NCBI GenBank assembly: GCA_004352715.1 | Contig: SCFE01000032.1 | Location: forward strand, 48,470 to 112,469 | Source of the DNA: Hofstenia miamia | Taxonomy: Eukaryota > Xenacoelomorpha > Acoela | DNA length: 64,000 nucleotides | Direction: 5' to 3' | In this document: positions 14,201 through 26,470 of the stretch, one piece after another | Position numbering within the stretch: the stretch's first letter is position 1 | Layout: the number at the start of each line of letters is the position of its first letter | Translations under genes and position numbers: made by a program | The notes under the pieces: generated by a model | What the model was told of the DNA's origin: nothing | Databases searched by the model: none | Seen by the model: only the letters and a program-made list of their open reading frames with translations

Positions 14201-16390
14201 TCAAACCTCCCACTCTAATTTTTTAATGTTCAGTGTTTTTCATATATTATTAGTATTGGTGTTTTTAATATAAACATTTTCTTTAAATTCATAATTTACT
14301 TTATTTGATTAACGGCGAAATACCGCAATGACCCACTTCCTAACCGCGCATATTTCTAGGCTATACCACAATGAGTACCTTTGCCATTTACAAACTCTTT
14401 GCATCATAGGTAAGCAGTTGATTTGACTGGGTTGCTGTTATGGTCAAGCTACTTTGTTTAATGATATGACCAGGGTTTATTCACCCCTTTAATTCTATGT
14501 AGACATACATGTAGATAATATTCTAAAATAAATTCATTCGTTACAATCTAAAATAGCGGGTAAACAAAATGATAAATATTCCTAAGACAGATTTCTATGT
14601 GCCAAGCAATCCTTTCTGTATAAAAATCACAGCTACCATATGACAAAAGCAACTTACTTTATTTATGAGACATTACATATAGATATAGTTATATTTATTC
14701 GTTTTAATAATAGCAATTTCATTAATTTGATGTAACGATTTAACGCTAAATTTCAACATCTGTGTTCATTCATTTTGTATTGGGCTTAGAATTGTCAATG
14801 AGACGAGATTGAGCACTGCATTGAATATAGAACGAGCTCAAAACGAGAACACAAATTTAGTTCTATTTGTTAATTTGATTATGCAGATTTTTATAATTTT
14901 TCATTCAATATACCTTTCTTATGATTTTATTTTAGAAATGCTTAGTAAATACTAGGAAGAACTATGTAAAAATATTCTAAGGGTGCAATATTTTTTAAAA
15001 AATATCGGGCTAAAACTAGCGTTTTTGAAATATTCTATGTGTATGTTCTGCCACAAACTTAATTGTAATGCTGATGAAATTTTTTAGAAATTTTTTAATT
15101 TCATCAGAATATTTTCAGCCGGAAAAAACTCTTGTTTGCGATTATTTGCTTAGATTTTTCAAAATCTTCTTGCATTTTAATGAAAAATTTGCTATAAAAG
15201 ATTTTCTTGCGATAAATTTGATAACTAGTATTGAAATCATAGACTCCAGAGAGTTAAATGATATGATATTTTTATTAATTAGCCACCATCGCTAACAATG
15301 GTTCATTTTCTAAAAAATTAATTCAATCCATGACTTCCTTATTATAAGCTTTTCCTTGAGGAATGCCTTTAACTGTACTCTGAAAAATTTGAATTTCAAA
15401 AGGATTACTATTCCAATTAGGTAACGTATTGATTTATTTCTAAAAGAAATTTAGATTATCCTTGCGACATTAAATGAAAATATATAGTATATGTATAAAA
15501 TTTGATCCCTTTTTGAATGTTACCATTGGATTCAGTTTTTACTTTAACAATACAACATCAAACTGCAAATTTATTGCTTATAATTTCTGATCGTATGCTA
15601 TACTGGAATAACATTAGGTTTAAGACCATTTGCAAATTCATGTTTTGCATACAAAATAGAAAAATTGCGGCATCACTAATAAAAATTGTAGAATATCTTA
15701 TGCACATGTATCAGGAAATCTTTAAAATAAACAGAAAAATTAGATGGTCTCTTAGGCCAATATACAGGAAATACATTATTTAACTAAAATCTGCAGAGTT
15801 TTTTTAACTTGGAAATTCGTTATGATGGAAACTTAATCTATTATGCGCAATAATGACTATTGCATTGTAATGGGCATAAAATTTGTTTGTTTTCGTTTAT
15901 GAGTTGTTTGTTATCTTTTCTGCACGGTTCACTTATTAGAATATTTCAAGTCAAAAGGCTACAAAGTGCAAACTGCAAAGCTCCATACACGTATTGCAAA
16001 CATATATTGCATAAAATATTTACTCTACAAAAAATTCTATAAAGCTAAAGATAAATTCCATTTTGCTGTCATGTTTTGAATATTTATTGGCATCATTTTT
16101 GTTGTTAGATTCCTATTGGTAGTAATAATATAATTTGCAGGGGTAGTATGGTGTTGCGTTGTGAAAATTGTCATGAAACAACTGGTATTTTTCAACTATT
16201 CAAGCAAAGTGACTCATTTTCAGTTTTGAATTACAGTACATTGAGATTATGAGATTTAAAATGGCTTAGTGTTTTTTTTTCAAACCAAAGCGCTAATTGC
16301 TTTGCTAGAAATATTCGAAATTATTTGATAAACAGCAAGCATAATACATTGATTACATAATATTAGAGACAAATTCCTTGCGGAGGGATT
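11282..16390. other. AT-rich sequence, nothing recognised
   Basis: Short open frames (for example 12277-12465, 13585-13779 and 15517-15783) show no domain, repeat or splice evidence and look like chance frames. Confidence 0.5.
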
Positions 16391-16394
16391 TGAC

Positions 16395-16790
16395 GAAATC
16401 TTGAGCCCTTAAGGGAAAATTGACCCAGTGAGCCAACTGACTGGCAATCAATTCCCTGACCAAGCGAACCGCAGACCCGGTTGCACACGCATATATCAAG
16501 AAACAATTAAAGTTTCCATGAACTCGAAGCCTTGTAGTTTCAAGAACGTTAGGTATGGAGTGAATTTAAATATTTTTTCAAAAATTTAAATTTTTCAATG
16601 AAAAATAGTTTGTTTTTCCAACTACTTCAGGCGTGGCAATACGCAGTAATAGAAATTTTCAACATTGCATCCAAGCATGTTCCACATGGCTAACGATAGT
16701 CAAATTACCTAATAGGCTTTCAAAAATATTTTTGTGAACATAGAAAAGGTTTGCCGTTTTAAAAAGGCACCAGGCTGTTTAAGGTTAAGG
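16395..16790 (+). repeat. dispersed repeat family, copy 1
   Basis: Shares with 58145-58520 a series of blocks in the same order: ATCAAGAAA..A.T.AAAGTTT.CCATG, TTAGGTAT.GAG.GAATTTAA, TTTTCAAAAATT, TAATAGAAAT.TTCAA.ATT.CAT, AAGCATGTTCC and CTAATAGGCTT. Its head is GC-rich compared with its surroundings. Confidence 0.7.
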
Positions 16791-16799
16791 CATAGTTGG

Positions 16800-19063
16800 C
16801 CGGAACTTTAAAATGAGTGATCCATTAATAATTCTCCGCTTAAATGTATATAAAATATGCTAATGAGATTCACTTAAATTTGACCATCTTCCTAAAAACA
16901 TCATGTTTCAAACTGCATTGTAAATTCATTGCTTAGCAACAATTTTATATGAGTTTGTGTTTCTCTTAGTTCTTGTAGTTTCCATTTTAAATCAAAATGT
17001 TTTTCCCTAAGCATATAAATGTGTTTGTTATCATAGAAAATTTTGTCGTACATGATCATACCTAGTAAAATATATATATTAAAAGCAATATAATGTTAAA
17101 TGAATTTTACAAAATTCCATGAATCATATACATATGCATACAATGTAAACCATACCGCTACAAATGTAATATTTATGGAAACAATTTGTGATTAGTTGGG
17201 AATGTATTATTGATACTCCATTTTTGTAAAACGATTTCAAAAGCATTGTCATATATGCACGCTGTTCGGTAAAATTATTAAGAAATTCAAAACAATGATG
17301 GTAAAATGCATTTTAAGGACATAGAATTTCAAAAAGAGCATTATTTTTCATGATGAAAGCAAAGAATCTGAATGCAACATTGGATAAGAAACTTTCTAAA
17401 AACGAATGTTTGTATTATTGCTGTAAGAGTATAACAATAAAATTGACTTCACTTATTGTTTTTCCTATTTCAGTAATTTATTATTTTACCTATTTAGCCC
17501 CTGTGCAGGCAGATTAAGCATTTATTAATTTATCCTTAATCTGCTTAGGAATTTTTTAAGTGATTATAACTAAAGAACTAACAAAAATATTCAAAACCTG
17601 AAGGCACCACGGGATAGAGGAGTGTCTCCTCTTTTAATGTCGTTTTTATGCCACACCATTACCTGACTTATTGCGCGGAGTCTCCAGTAGCTGTTTTTAC
17701 GAATGTTCCTCCTCAATGTGTTGGAGTTCCATCTATATATAAGGAAAAAGTTCAAATTCGTTGGTACTACCATGACTACTAAACCTTATACAGACCTGAA
17801 AATATTTTCGAGAAGTGAGTGTAAGATACAAAATTATAACATGTATCACATGTAATTCAAAACGCGACAATTCAAAATGAATTTAGTGCGCATATAGTCT
17901 AATTTCAGTTACGTTTATTACCGAGGTTTGAATTTGATATATAGCTTGTAACAAAAAAAGGGAAACAATGTTACTTTTAAGGCCAAGGTAAACATTCTGT
18001 ACCGAACTATCGCTATTAGTATATACAGTATATTGAAAAAACATAAATTTTATATTAATTGCGTTTCCAGCATTTCGCTTTTTGTTGATTTGTTGTTAAT
18101 ACAGAGTTGCTGTATACAAATGCAGCAAAGAACACTGAAAACCTTACCACGATTAGCTAAATTGCCTAAATTAACTTTTTAATGGTTTTACAAGCCCTTG
18201 AAGCGAAATGAGCCAGTGAAAAAGCAGGAAGTGAATATTCTCAGGAAACCACTGACAACAACAAAAAATTTTTCAAAGGAATTGCGATTGAAAATGTTTC
18301 TTTGATCCAGAAACATACGAAAACTTCAAAAAATCTTGACAAATTAAAATTTATTTGGAAAACGAAATAAAATTTGATCAATCCGATTTAAGTCGGTTCC
18401 AGACCTGGATAAATCAGAAAAGAGATTGTATGAATAATTATAATAGTGAGCATAAATTTTCTATATTATATGTTATGATATAAAAAATTTTCAAAAATTT
18501 CTTAATAGCTTAGTAATGACAATTAAATACTTTTTCTCATTTTTTGTTACAAGTTGTAACAGCTCTAGTGGTTGAATGACCGTTGATACCGTAAGCATTT
18601 TTTTAATTTGAAAAGAAATGAATGTCATTATCAAAAAGCTGCTTGAACAATTTGAATTTATGAAATGCGGGAAGAAAATCATCATATGCGGGTTGCGTTT
18701 CGCGGTAATTGCAGGAACCTTGTAAACTCTGCTTACAACTACTTTAAAATTTCATTATATTGAGCATTTAAAACTTATTAAGAAATCAGAATCCTTAAAA
18801 AATAGTCATATAGCAATACATGTTACATTCAAGCATATTTAGCAGTAGATGTGTTCAAGGCTCACGATTTCCAAATTTCGTAGGGTTTGGAAAAAATTCT
18901 TTGAAAATGTGAAAAACGGTTTTTCAAATCATTATCGCAGAAATTTTGTTAAATGAATAGAGAAATTCATCACAAATTGTTTCGGTGTCGGTGCTATATT
19001 AATAAAATAGAGTGCATATTTTATAATAATTCCTTAGTGCTTCATGTAACTATACAAATCTGT
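16800..19063. other. AT-rich sequence downstream of the GPCR gene
   Basis: No gene recognised. A small GC-richer stretch at 17595-17775 has a 60-codon minus-strand frame with no identifiable domain. Confidence 0.5.
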
Positions 19064-19628
19064 CTAAAATTTAATTAGTTGTAGAAAAGCTGTATGAAAA
19101 TTGGCATTGCATATAATATATACACACGGGTTTACTATACATGATGCATTAACAAGCTGAAGTGAAATTGTGTATAGGGAACCACTGAGATTGATCCCCC
19201 ATTCAAGATGCAAAATGCCATCAAGTTGAGCTAACAGAACATATATTGCATTTGGAAATGAGCAGACAATGAATTCCGCCACAAGAACAATGCAAATTGT
19301 TGTTGCACGCTGCTGTGACTTGGAGATATTCTCACTTGATCTCTTTGTTTTGAAAAGAACTTTCCATACTATCACAGAATACATTGAAGTAATAGTAAGT
19401 GACACCAGCGCAACGAAGCCTGTGTAAGAAAACAGAACAAGGAGCTTCATAGAATATGACCAATTGGGAATCAAGTATATGCAGCTGCCATTTCCAGCTT
19501 TTGCAACTTCAACATCATACCAAACACTGGCAAATCCTAAGATGTACGACAATAGGATAAGTGAACGGTTTGTTGATGTGGAGTTTTTAAATGTTTTGTA
19601 GATAATTGGATAGCTCACCGCTATGTAC
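19064..19628 (-). CDS. class A GPCR exon 2 (TM4-TM7)
   Basis: Second coding exon of the same receptor, residues 117-304. RYIAVSYPIIYKTF completes DRY and intracellular loop 2. Cys166 in extracellular loop 2 can pair with Cys90. TM5 is about 178-206, TM6 about 225-250, and TM7 ends in NPCVY (Asn283, Pro284, Tyr287). The TM6 motif is C239-S-F-P242, so the usual toggle tryptophan at 6.48 is a serine. The C-terminal tail is short: helix 8 (NANFHTAFLQLIKF) and then TAG. Acceptor CAACATTTAG; the intron is 3157 nt and carries a hAT-type element. The open frame runs upstream of the acceptor, but only the spliced product gives a receptor. Confidence 0.87.
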
Positions 19629-21386
19629 CTAAATGTTGCATATATGAGTCTATTAGATAAGTGAAAGCTTGATGCATAATGCAATCGTTTGTTATGATTG
19701 AAAGCATTTGAATAATTGTTGTAGCATCGGTGTTGGTTTCTGTCGTTCTTTCTAAGTTGTTTTCGTTTTTATGTTAGCATTTGTAATAATATGTCTGCAA
19801 AGTTCATAAATTTGGAATACTTTTATAAATTATTTCATAAATTGCGTTAAATTCGTTTTAATGAAATATGCATTAGTAACTAATGGTTAATCAGTAAAAA
19901 TAGCATGACAGGTTATGTCATTAACGATGTAATTTAATATTTGAAAATATTTTCTACAAAAATTCACATAAAATCCTCAAATGTTGAAGTGACTCGACGA
20001 ATGCAAGCATAGCTGAAGTCATTCATTTGAATGCTAATATAGTCACTAGATCTGAGAACAATAATTGAATTGGCAATAATTATTAATTCGGGAAGTTGTC
20101 CAAAGCGTTAATTGATATCGAATTATAAATTTAATATTTGGACATTTTCCCAACGTTGAAGGGAGATTTTCAATAAGTTCTCACTATGGGAATTTTACTG
20201 AACATTGGTATTTTAAATAATAATTTTCTAGCATTTTTTAAGATTAGCAAGTTACCTACTGTCATCCGCCAAAAATTTTTTTACAAAATCCTTAGTTAAA
20301 ACGTTTGCAAAATTTGGCAAAGAAATTCAAAATTAGTGTCAAATTTTTGGCATATATTTCCCAACTTTCGAAATATTTGTCGAATTATTTGAAAAATTTC
20401 TCAGAATTTATCAATTATGAAATGAATCCAATGTTAACCCAATTCAATTATCTAAACATTTATAATTCAGTTGACAAAATTACTGCCTCAGAGTAGTTAA
20501 AGCTGTATATAGCTACTGAACAGAACTAATACTGAATAAAAAGATCTTGAAAAATCAATTGTCTACAAATAATTAACAATGTCAGTCTAAATTATAACTT
20601 CATTGTTATACAAACATTTTTGTTTTCAGGAAATGTCCTTGTATGTATTCTTTAAAAATAGCTTACAATTTGAACTTCAATATTTGTATTTGAAATTGAT
20701 TTAAAAATTATTTTTTGGTAAGAACATAAAAAGCACAATGACGCAAGTGGTACTAATAGTTTATAATTTCCACATTAAAATGCCTCATAAATTATGCTTA
20801 ATATATATAAAAAATTTAAAATTTTCAATCGATAAAAACTAGGATTTTTTTTTGTTGGTTTCAAAAGACATTGACTAAATAAGCTTTGAACATGAAATTC
20901 AATATACAAAGATTAAACATTTTTATTCACATTTTTGGCAATTATTTGACCAAATTTTACAAAGTTATTTACCAGAATGGTTAGATCGTACACTTATGAT
21001 TGGAAACGTATTTTTTCAGAAATAATACTGATAGCATTATAAAATTGTCAGCATATCTTGATTTCCAGATAGGTTGTCAATTCTATCAAAGTAATTTGAA
21101 AAATATAAAATGTTCTTGGATTTCAGAATTTTAAATATTTTCTTGATGATCTTGTACTAATTAATTGTTTTTCATGAGAAAAATAATCAGATGCTGTTAT
21201 TGTAGTCTTCCCAGTGAGAATATTGTTAAATAACAAGAGATAACTGAATTGAAATTTGAGAGTTATGGGTAAAATTTTATCATTCAGAATAAGTTTATAG
21301 TCTAAAATGTTATCATTGTTGCATTATCCAATATAAACATTTTCTTTAAAAATTTTCTAACCAGCATTGTGAAGCATAAGTAGGAG

Positions 21387-22202
21387 CAAGGCTTTCAAAG
21401 CTTGAAGCAAATGAAGTTTGAAATTTGAATACTTCTCAAACTTTGATTTGGAAATTTGAATATTATTAAATTCAGAGCTTGATTTAAAATTTGAAAGTTT
21501 GAAAATTTGATTTCAAGTTTGCGATTTCTGAGAAATAATTTTTTACATAAAAAAGAAATTCATATTTATTAAACCAATGTGTAATTAAATATACAGGTAA
21601 CAACGAGGTAGGCTAAAAACCACATAATGTAGATTTCACCTATATTTTTTTTTAGCAATATAGAGTATATATAGTAGAACATAAATTAATCATACATAGT
21701 AAATTATTTATATAGAAAGAAAATTTGATTATTGTGCTTATTGCATAGAGACATAATTTGTAGTAAATTTCCCTGTGATTTTAAAGAATGTTGAAATTGC
21801 TTACTTAATTATTCTAGATAAATCAAGAAAACAGAGAAACATACATGATAGTCGCAAAGTTTGCAAAATGTGTTTACTGTTAGCTTAATTATCAAACATG
21901 CTAAGTGAATGAGTCCCAGAGCTTTACTTAAATGAATGAATTTACAAAGTCATTATTAATGCCTGTCAGAAATTCTCATTTTCAATATTAAAAATAATTC
22001 AAATTTATTATATACACTACTTAAAAATTAACAATAACATAAGTTTGGGGAAATCTAAAAATGTTGATGTGTTAATTTTGGCAAAATTTGAATATCAATG
22101 TTTGCCCCTTACCCTTCAAAGTTTGGTTTGAAATTTGAATTTTAAAATTTTACAAGATTTGATTTGAAAGTTTGAAAATTTGAATTTGTTTTGAAAGCCC
22201 TG
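21387..22202. mobile_element. non-autonomous hAT-type element with 8-bp target duplication
   Basis: An 816-bp element in the GPCR intron. The ends are CAAGGCTTTCAAA and TTTGAAAGCCCTG (imperfect 13-bp TIRs starting CA, as in hAT). They are flanked by a perfect 8-bp direct repeat, AGTAGGAG, at 21379-21386 and 22203-22210. Both subterminal regions are dense in TTTGAAATTTGAA-like motifs. There is no transposase frame, so it must have been moved in trans. Confidence 0.85.
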
Positions 22203-22263
22203 AGTAGGAGTTTAAAAATTCAACTTTTAAATAAATTCAATTTAATCTTCTTCGGAGTAAACA

Positions 22264-22265
22264 AA

Positions 22266-22297
<32 letters not shown>
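22264..22297. repeat. (TA)n microsatellite
   Basis: Pure AT dinucleotide run in the GPCR intron just after the hAT-type element. Confidence 0.97.
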
Positions 22298-22301
<4 letters not shown>

Positions 22302-22353
22302 ATAGAAAGCCTATATTTTTCATGTCTAGATATTGTAAATAGTCCATACACAA

Positions 22354-22387
<34 letters not shown>

Positions 22388-23357
22388 TTATCAGAACTAT
22401 TTAGGATTTATGGCATGCAACACAATCTTAGAAGATCAAGGTATAATCCATAATACTCCGGTATTAATAAAAAAATTAATTAGCACTATAAGAATTGTAA
22501 TAGATAGTGCAAAAATATTTTTGATATTGGTAAAGATGCTATAGAAATCAGAAGTTACTAAGAATCATGCAGTACATACAAATTCAACATGTATTTCTTT
22601 TGGACAACATTTGTCAATACATTCTCAGATTATGTTAAATAATTAGACTTGGTATTTTAGCTTGTATTTTAATCGTGGACGCCTATATTAATATAGCAGT
22701 CTTTGATTATAATATACTTGCTTACATGATCAATATATATGGTTGGAATTATTGGAATGTAATGAACCATGCATCAAAATTTTACCTGTCTAGCGTGATA
22801 ACAATAATATGAAACCAAGATGTTGCGATGAAACCCCACATCATATATGTACTAAAGATTACTCTACAGTACATGTGACCCAAAAAACTTCGGGAAACAT
22901 TGACGTATTGGTCAAATGCTATTTTGTGCAAAAACAAAATTGATGTTGAAAGATCAACAAATGCTAAGCTTGCATACATTTTGTTAGATGAGTTTCTTTT
23001 TAGAACATTGCTGTTAAGGTATACAGCTAATAGCATGGAATTCACAAGAATTCCCAAAACGTTTTGCATCACTGATAATATGAATGTAAATGTGGATGGA
23101 TTTGATAAAATGCTCTCTTCACTCGCATTTTTCATTTTACTGCAAATTATGGTTTTGCATTCTGTTTTATTGAAAGTCATTTACTGATTGGCTGCTTTTA
23201 TATTATTTTTGATTCGGCCAATTTTGAAAAAAATAATATACTTTATTAATATTCTAACGATTAATAAATTTTAGAAATGTTTAATTTTTCCCTTATTAAT
23301 GTATACATTGAGAAAACTGAATTATGAATATTCATATTATTTAACAAAGTTCCAAAT
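22354..23357 (-). repeat. inverted duplication, right copy
   Basis: Partner of 1-1014, containing the intact GPCR exon 1. One end is the TA tract at 22354-22380. The level of difference is like that between two alleles of a heterozygous animal. Confidence 0.92.
22786..23135 (-). CDS. class A GPCR exon 1 (TM1-TM3)
   Basis: First coding exon of a rhodopsin-like seven-helix receptor of unknown ligand; joined to 19064-19628 it gives 304 residues. Residues 1-116 plus two bases of Arg117. Extracellular N terminus with glycosylation site NAS (3-5); TM1 about 16-40 with Asn32 (position 1.50); TM2 53-74 with the LAFVD motif (Asp61, 2.50); Cys90 (3.25) before TM3; the DRY motif begins at 116. The donor splits the Arg codon (AG|gtaaaa), and exon 2 supplies G-TAC, restoring DRY. 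The MKN start was chosen because a good acceptor (ATAATTTGCAG) sits four bases upstream and because the next upstream Met is lost in the inverted copy at 217-566. No close receptor subfamily was recognised. Confidence 0.86.
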
Positions 23358-23602
23358 ATGCAAACAAACAGTTGGTGGCAAACTGGACGAACTTCAAATG
23401 CTTTCATCAAAATACACAACAATTTATGTCAGTCTGCTGGTATTTTACAAATATTTAAAGTTAAATTCTAATTTTCCGTCAACTTCATTTTTGAAAGACA
23501 ATAACTTACAATAAATGCGTAGGTGTGTGCATACTTAATGAAAAAATTAATTGTCAAAATTTCCAAAAATCCTTTATAGTACTGATCCGCAAATTGTGAA
23601 AT

Positions 23603-23811
23603 AGATTAGATAAAGCAATTAGAAACTCTCCCAATTTAAGAACCTTCAAGAGATTACTCAAAGAAAATCTACTTGCCTTTCAATATAAACTAGAGTCTTC
23701 CAAAAAATTGCGTACTTTTCAAAATTGGATTGCGTAGTAAAATTTTTGTATGATTTGTAAATATATATTTTTACAGTTTATAACTTTATGGCTAAATAAA
23801 GTTGATGATCC
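23603..23811 (+). mobile_element. LINE 3' end fragment
   Basis: Plus-strand frame RLDKAIRNSPNLRTF then KRLLKENLLAFQY and TAG matches the C terminus of non-LTR reverse transcriptase proteins (IRN..S...FK..LK..L). An AT-rich tail with AATAAA at 23795-23800 follows. It is 5' truncated, as is usual for LINEs. Confidence 0.62.
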
Positions 23812-24117
23812 TTCAGAGATACCGAATTATATCGTTATTATTTCCAATTGTCAATTTTGATTTGAGATCGAATCACATTGTATTTTCCGTGATTAAATCG
23901 AATTCTGGTACGATTGCAACTATGAGACTATATTAGGATATTCCAGTAATAAAAGATTGTTAGATAGAAACGTTGAGTAAGATACTATCATGCGTCTGCA
24001 CCAAAAATAAACATTATTAAGATATTCATATTTGAGACATGGTTAACACAAATAGTTGAAATTAATTCGATTAAACTGTTAATGTACCATGTGCATTTTA
24101 ATCATTTAATCATTCCA

Positions 24118-24120
<3 letters not shown>
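23812..24120. other. AT-rich spacer, nothing recognised
   Basis: Leads into the TA tract that marks the left edge of the duplicated block. Confidence 0.6.
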
Positions 24121-24171
<51 letters not shown>

Positions 24172-24448
24172 TATATCTATATTATGAACATGTTTTCATG
24201 AAATTTCTTTCAAAAAGAAAGGAGAGACCTAAATAGAATTTGAAAAATATTAAAAAAAACTCTCTTAAACAGCATATAAATAATAACATCAGTACAGTGA
24301 TTTCATACGAATCTATTATTAACAGAATTTTAAAATCAGTTCTTGTGACTAGAAGCATTGGGTATGTCTCATAGTCTCATATAGCACCCTACAAATTGTT
24401 TCGAAAAAGGGAGCGATTAGAGATAGTTTTGCATAAAAATATATTTAC

Positions 24449-24711
24449 CTCCCATTCTTCACCATCATCTGGTTGTCCAACTAAACTAAGACACCATTCT
24501 GCTAAAGGTTGATCAGCTGAATGTTCAAATATCACAACTAATGGTTTCTGATGATGCTGTTCTTCGGATCCAATCAATATCACACTGCTTAGAGAAGTAG
24601 CAGCATCGCGCGCTAATACTGGCTTATCTGAATCTTCACAAGATACAGCTATGAAAAATTCTTGTGAATGGTTTTTTGAAATTACATTTGAAGGAACCAG
24701 AAGACCAACAC
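24449..24711 (-). pseudogene. unc5: orphan duplicate of unc5 exon 10 (ZU5 core)
   Basis: Same as 40940-41202, frame intact. Downstream on the minus strand comes a TA tract, then LINE relics and a GPCR gene, not exon 11. Confidence 0.85.
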
Positions 24712-25771
24712 CTAAACATTTATGTAATCCTTGGTAAATGGAAATTACATGTTGGAAAATTGATAAAACATTTTGGAAAAAATAATTACGACATTCAAAC
24801 GAAAATTGATATTTAAGTAATTCAATTCTTTACAATCTTAATTCAGCAATTTCATAGAATTAGTTGTAAACTAATATAAGATTGAAAAAATGACTTTGGA
24901 AAACTTCAGAGAATTTTATTAATTAAAAACGTGATATGCAATGTTCGATCACTGTGTCACATTAAATAATAAAAAGTGCTAATTAACCGAATTAGTTGAT
25001 ACATGACATTATTGATCAAATTGAGAAATAAAAATATTAATGAAGATATTTATTTGTAAAAAGGCTGGAAATTGCACCAATAAAAAAGCTACTAATAGCC
25101 ATAAAAACGCCAAAATTAAATATAGCAGTTATGAGTTATGACTTGGCTACATTTAGGAAATTTCTCATATGCGCTTAAAGCTACACTGTCAACGCTTTTC
25201 GAATCATTCATATTATTCTTCTTTAGAAAGATCTTTCTACATTAATTTATTATTCATTGCTTTCTTTGTGGGAAATGTAAATATTGCTAAAAATATAACT
25301 GATGTGGGATGTGAATATGAAATGACAAGATCCAAGCAACCTGTAGAATTTATGAACAACTATCGAAATTATAATTCATATGGAAATCATTACTTCGGTC
25401 TTAGTTTGATAAAAGATTGAGGTTTTGCTTGGATAACACCCAAAGCACACGAAAAATCAAACGCAGACCAAGATTATTTTTAAGGTGAAGATCACTTTAA
25501 GTTAAGATAAAAAGCCATATTTTTACACTTAAGTGTATAAGCGAGACCAAATAAATTATGCATATTTACTCCATCATTATGATCTATAAATAACATAACT
25601 CTCTGCCCTATATTTATATTTATACATATACATGTATATTGTTTTTTCTAAAACTTTGTACAAACTATTTCCAATAATACAAGCAGCTGTATAAAGTTTC
25701 CTCCAAGCATAGATACTCAGGGGTCCCTTGCTGAACAAAATCTATTTGAATTATATGTATATATAGCTTAC

Positions 25772-25920
25772 CGCATTCTGGAATAAGTAGTCTCCCACCA
25801 ATTGAAGATATTTGGGCGATAGCACAGGTACATGGCTCTTGCATATTTTTGAAAACTGGACTATTCTCGTAAAAGTGCTCCCCACAAGGAAAAGCCTCTT
25901 CATACTCTCCCTTCTGACTG
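25772..25920 (-). pseudogene. unc5: orphan duplicate of unc5 exon 9 (ZU5 start)
   Basis: Same as 42263-42411, including the tandem TTAGCAG acceptor and the GTAAGC donor. Its reading frame is intact. Confidence 0.85.
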
Positions 25921-26354
25921 CTAAGCAACATTATGTAAGAAATAGTACAAAGCCTTAGATTAGATAGCCAGTTTATTAATATACAGAAATAACTCCTATG
26001 CAATTGTGTCTGAAAATCTAAAAATGCTATATTTGTCTACAGACACATCAAAATTTTCAAAATTGCAATACGTAAGCGATTAATATTAATAGACCTCAGG
26101 GTAAATTTAATACATTTTTTATGAGAAATAAAATTCTGAAATAACCAGAAAAATAAAATAAATTTTCGAATATTATAATATGTAAAATGGCAAACATTAC
26201 AACAGATGATGTAGGTAATTTGTTGTTTCTTTATTGTTACAAGATATATTGGTTTCACACCTTGTCTCTTATAAAATTATAATTACATAATTATATAATT
26301 AATGTTGGGAATATTCAGAAAAAAGGTACTACAATATACTTAGTAATACTTACT

Positions 26355-26470
26355 CCCGTCGTACACTGCCGTTAAGTTAAGTTAATTGCTAAGTTAAGGT
26401 TCAGCTAATCCCGTCGCACACTGCCGTTAAGGCTTAAGTTAAGATTATCTTAACCGAAGTGTACGACGGG
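26355..26470. mobile_element. small TIR/MITE-like element
   Basis: A 116-bp segment beginning CCCGTCGTACACT and ending in its reverse complement, AGTGTACGACGGG. Inside is a second forward copy, CCCGTCGCACACTGCCGTTAA. It is strikingly GC-rich for the region. No clear target duplication was found. Its copy in the duplicated block is 42846-42961. Confidence 0.6.

Noticed and set aside
22191-22544. 117-codon plus-strand frame
   Set aside because: It runs from the hAT-type element end through two TA tracts (IYIYIY); there is no domain.
25169-25420. 83-codon plus-strand frame, with an identical one at 41660-41911
   Set aside because: Its apparent conservation comes only from the block duplication. 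It lies antisense in an unc5 intron and has no domain or splice support.
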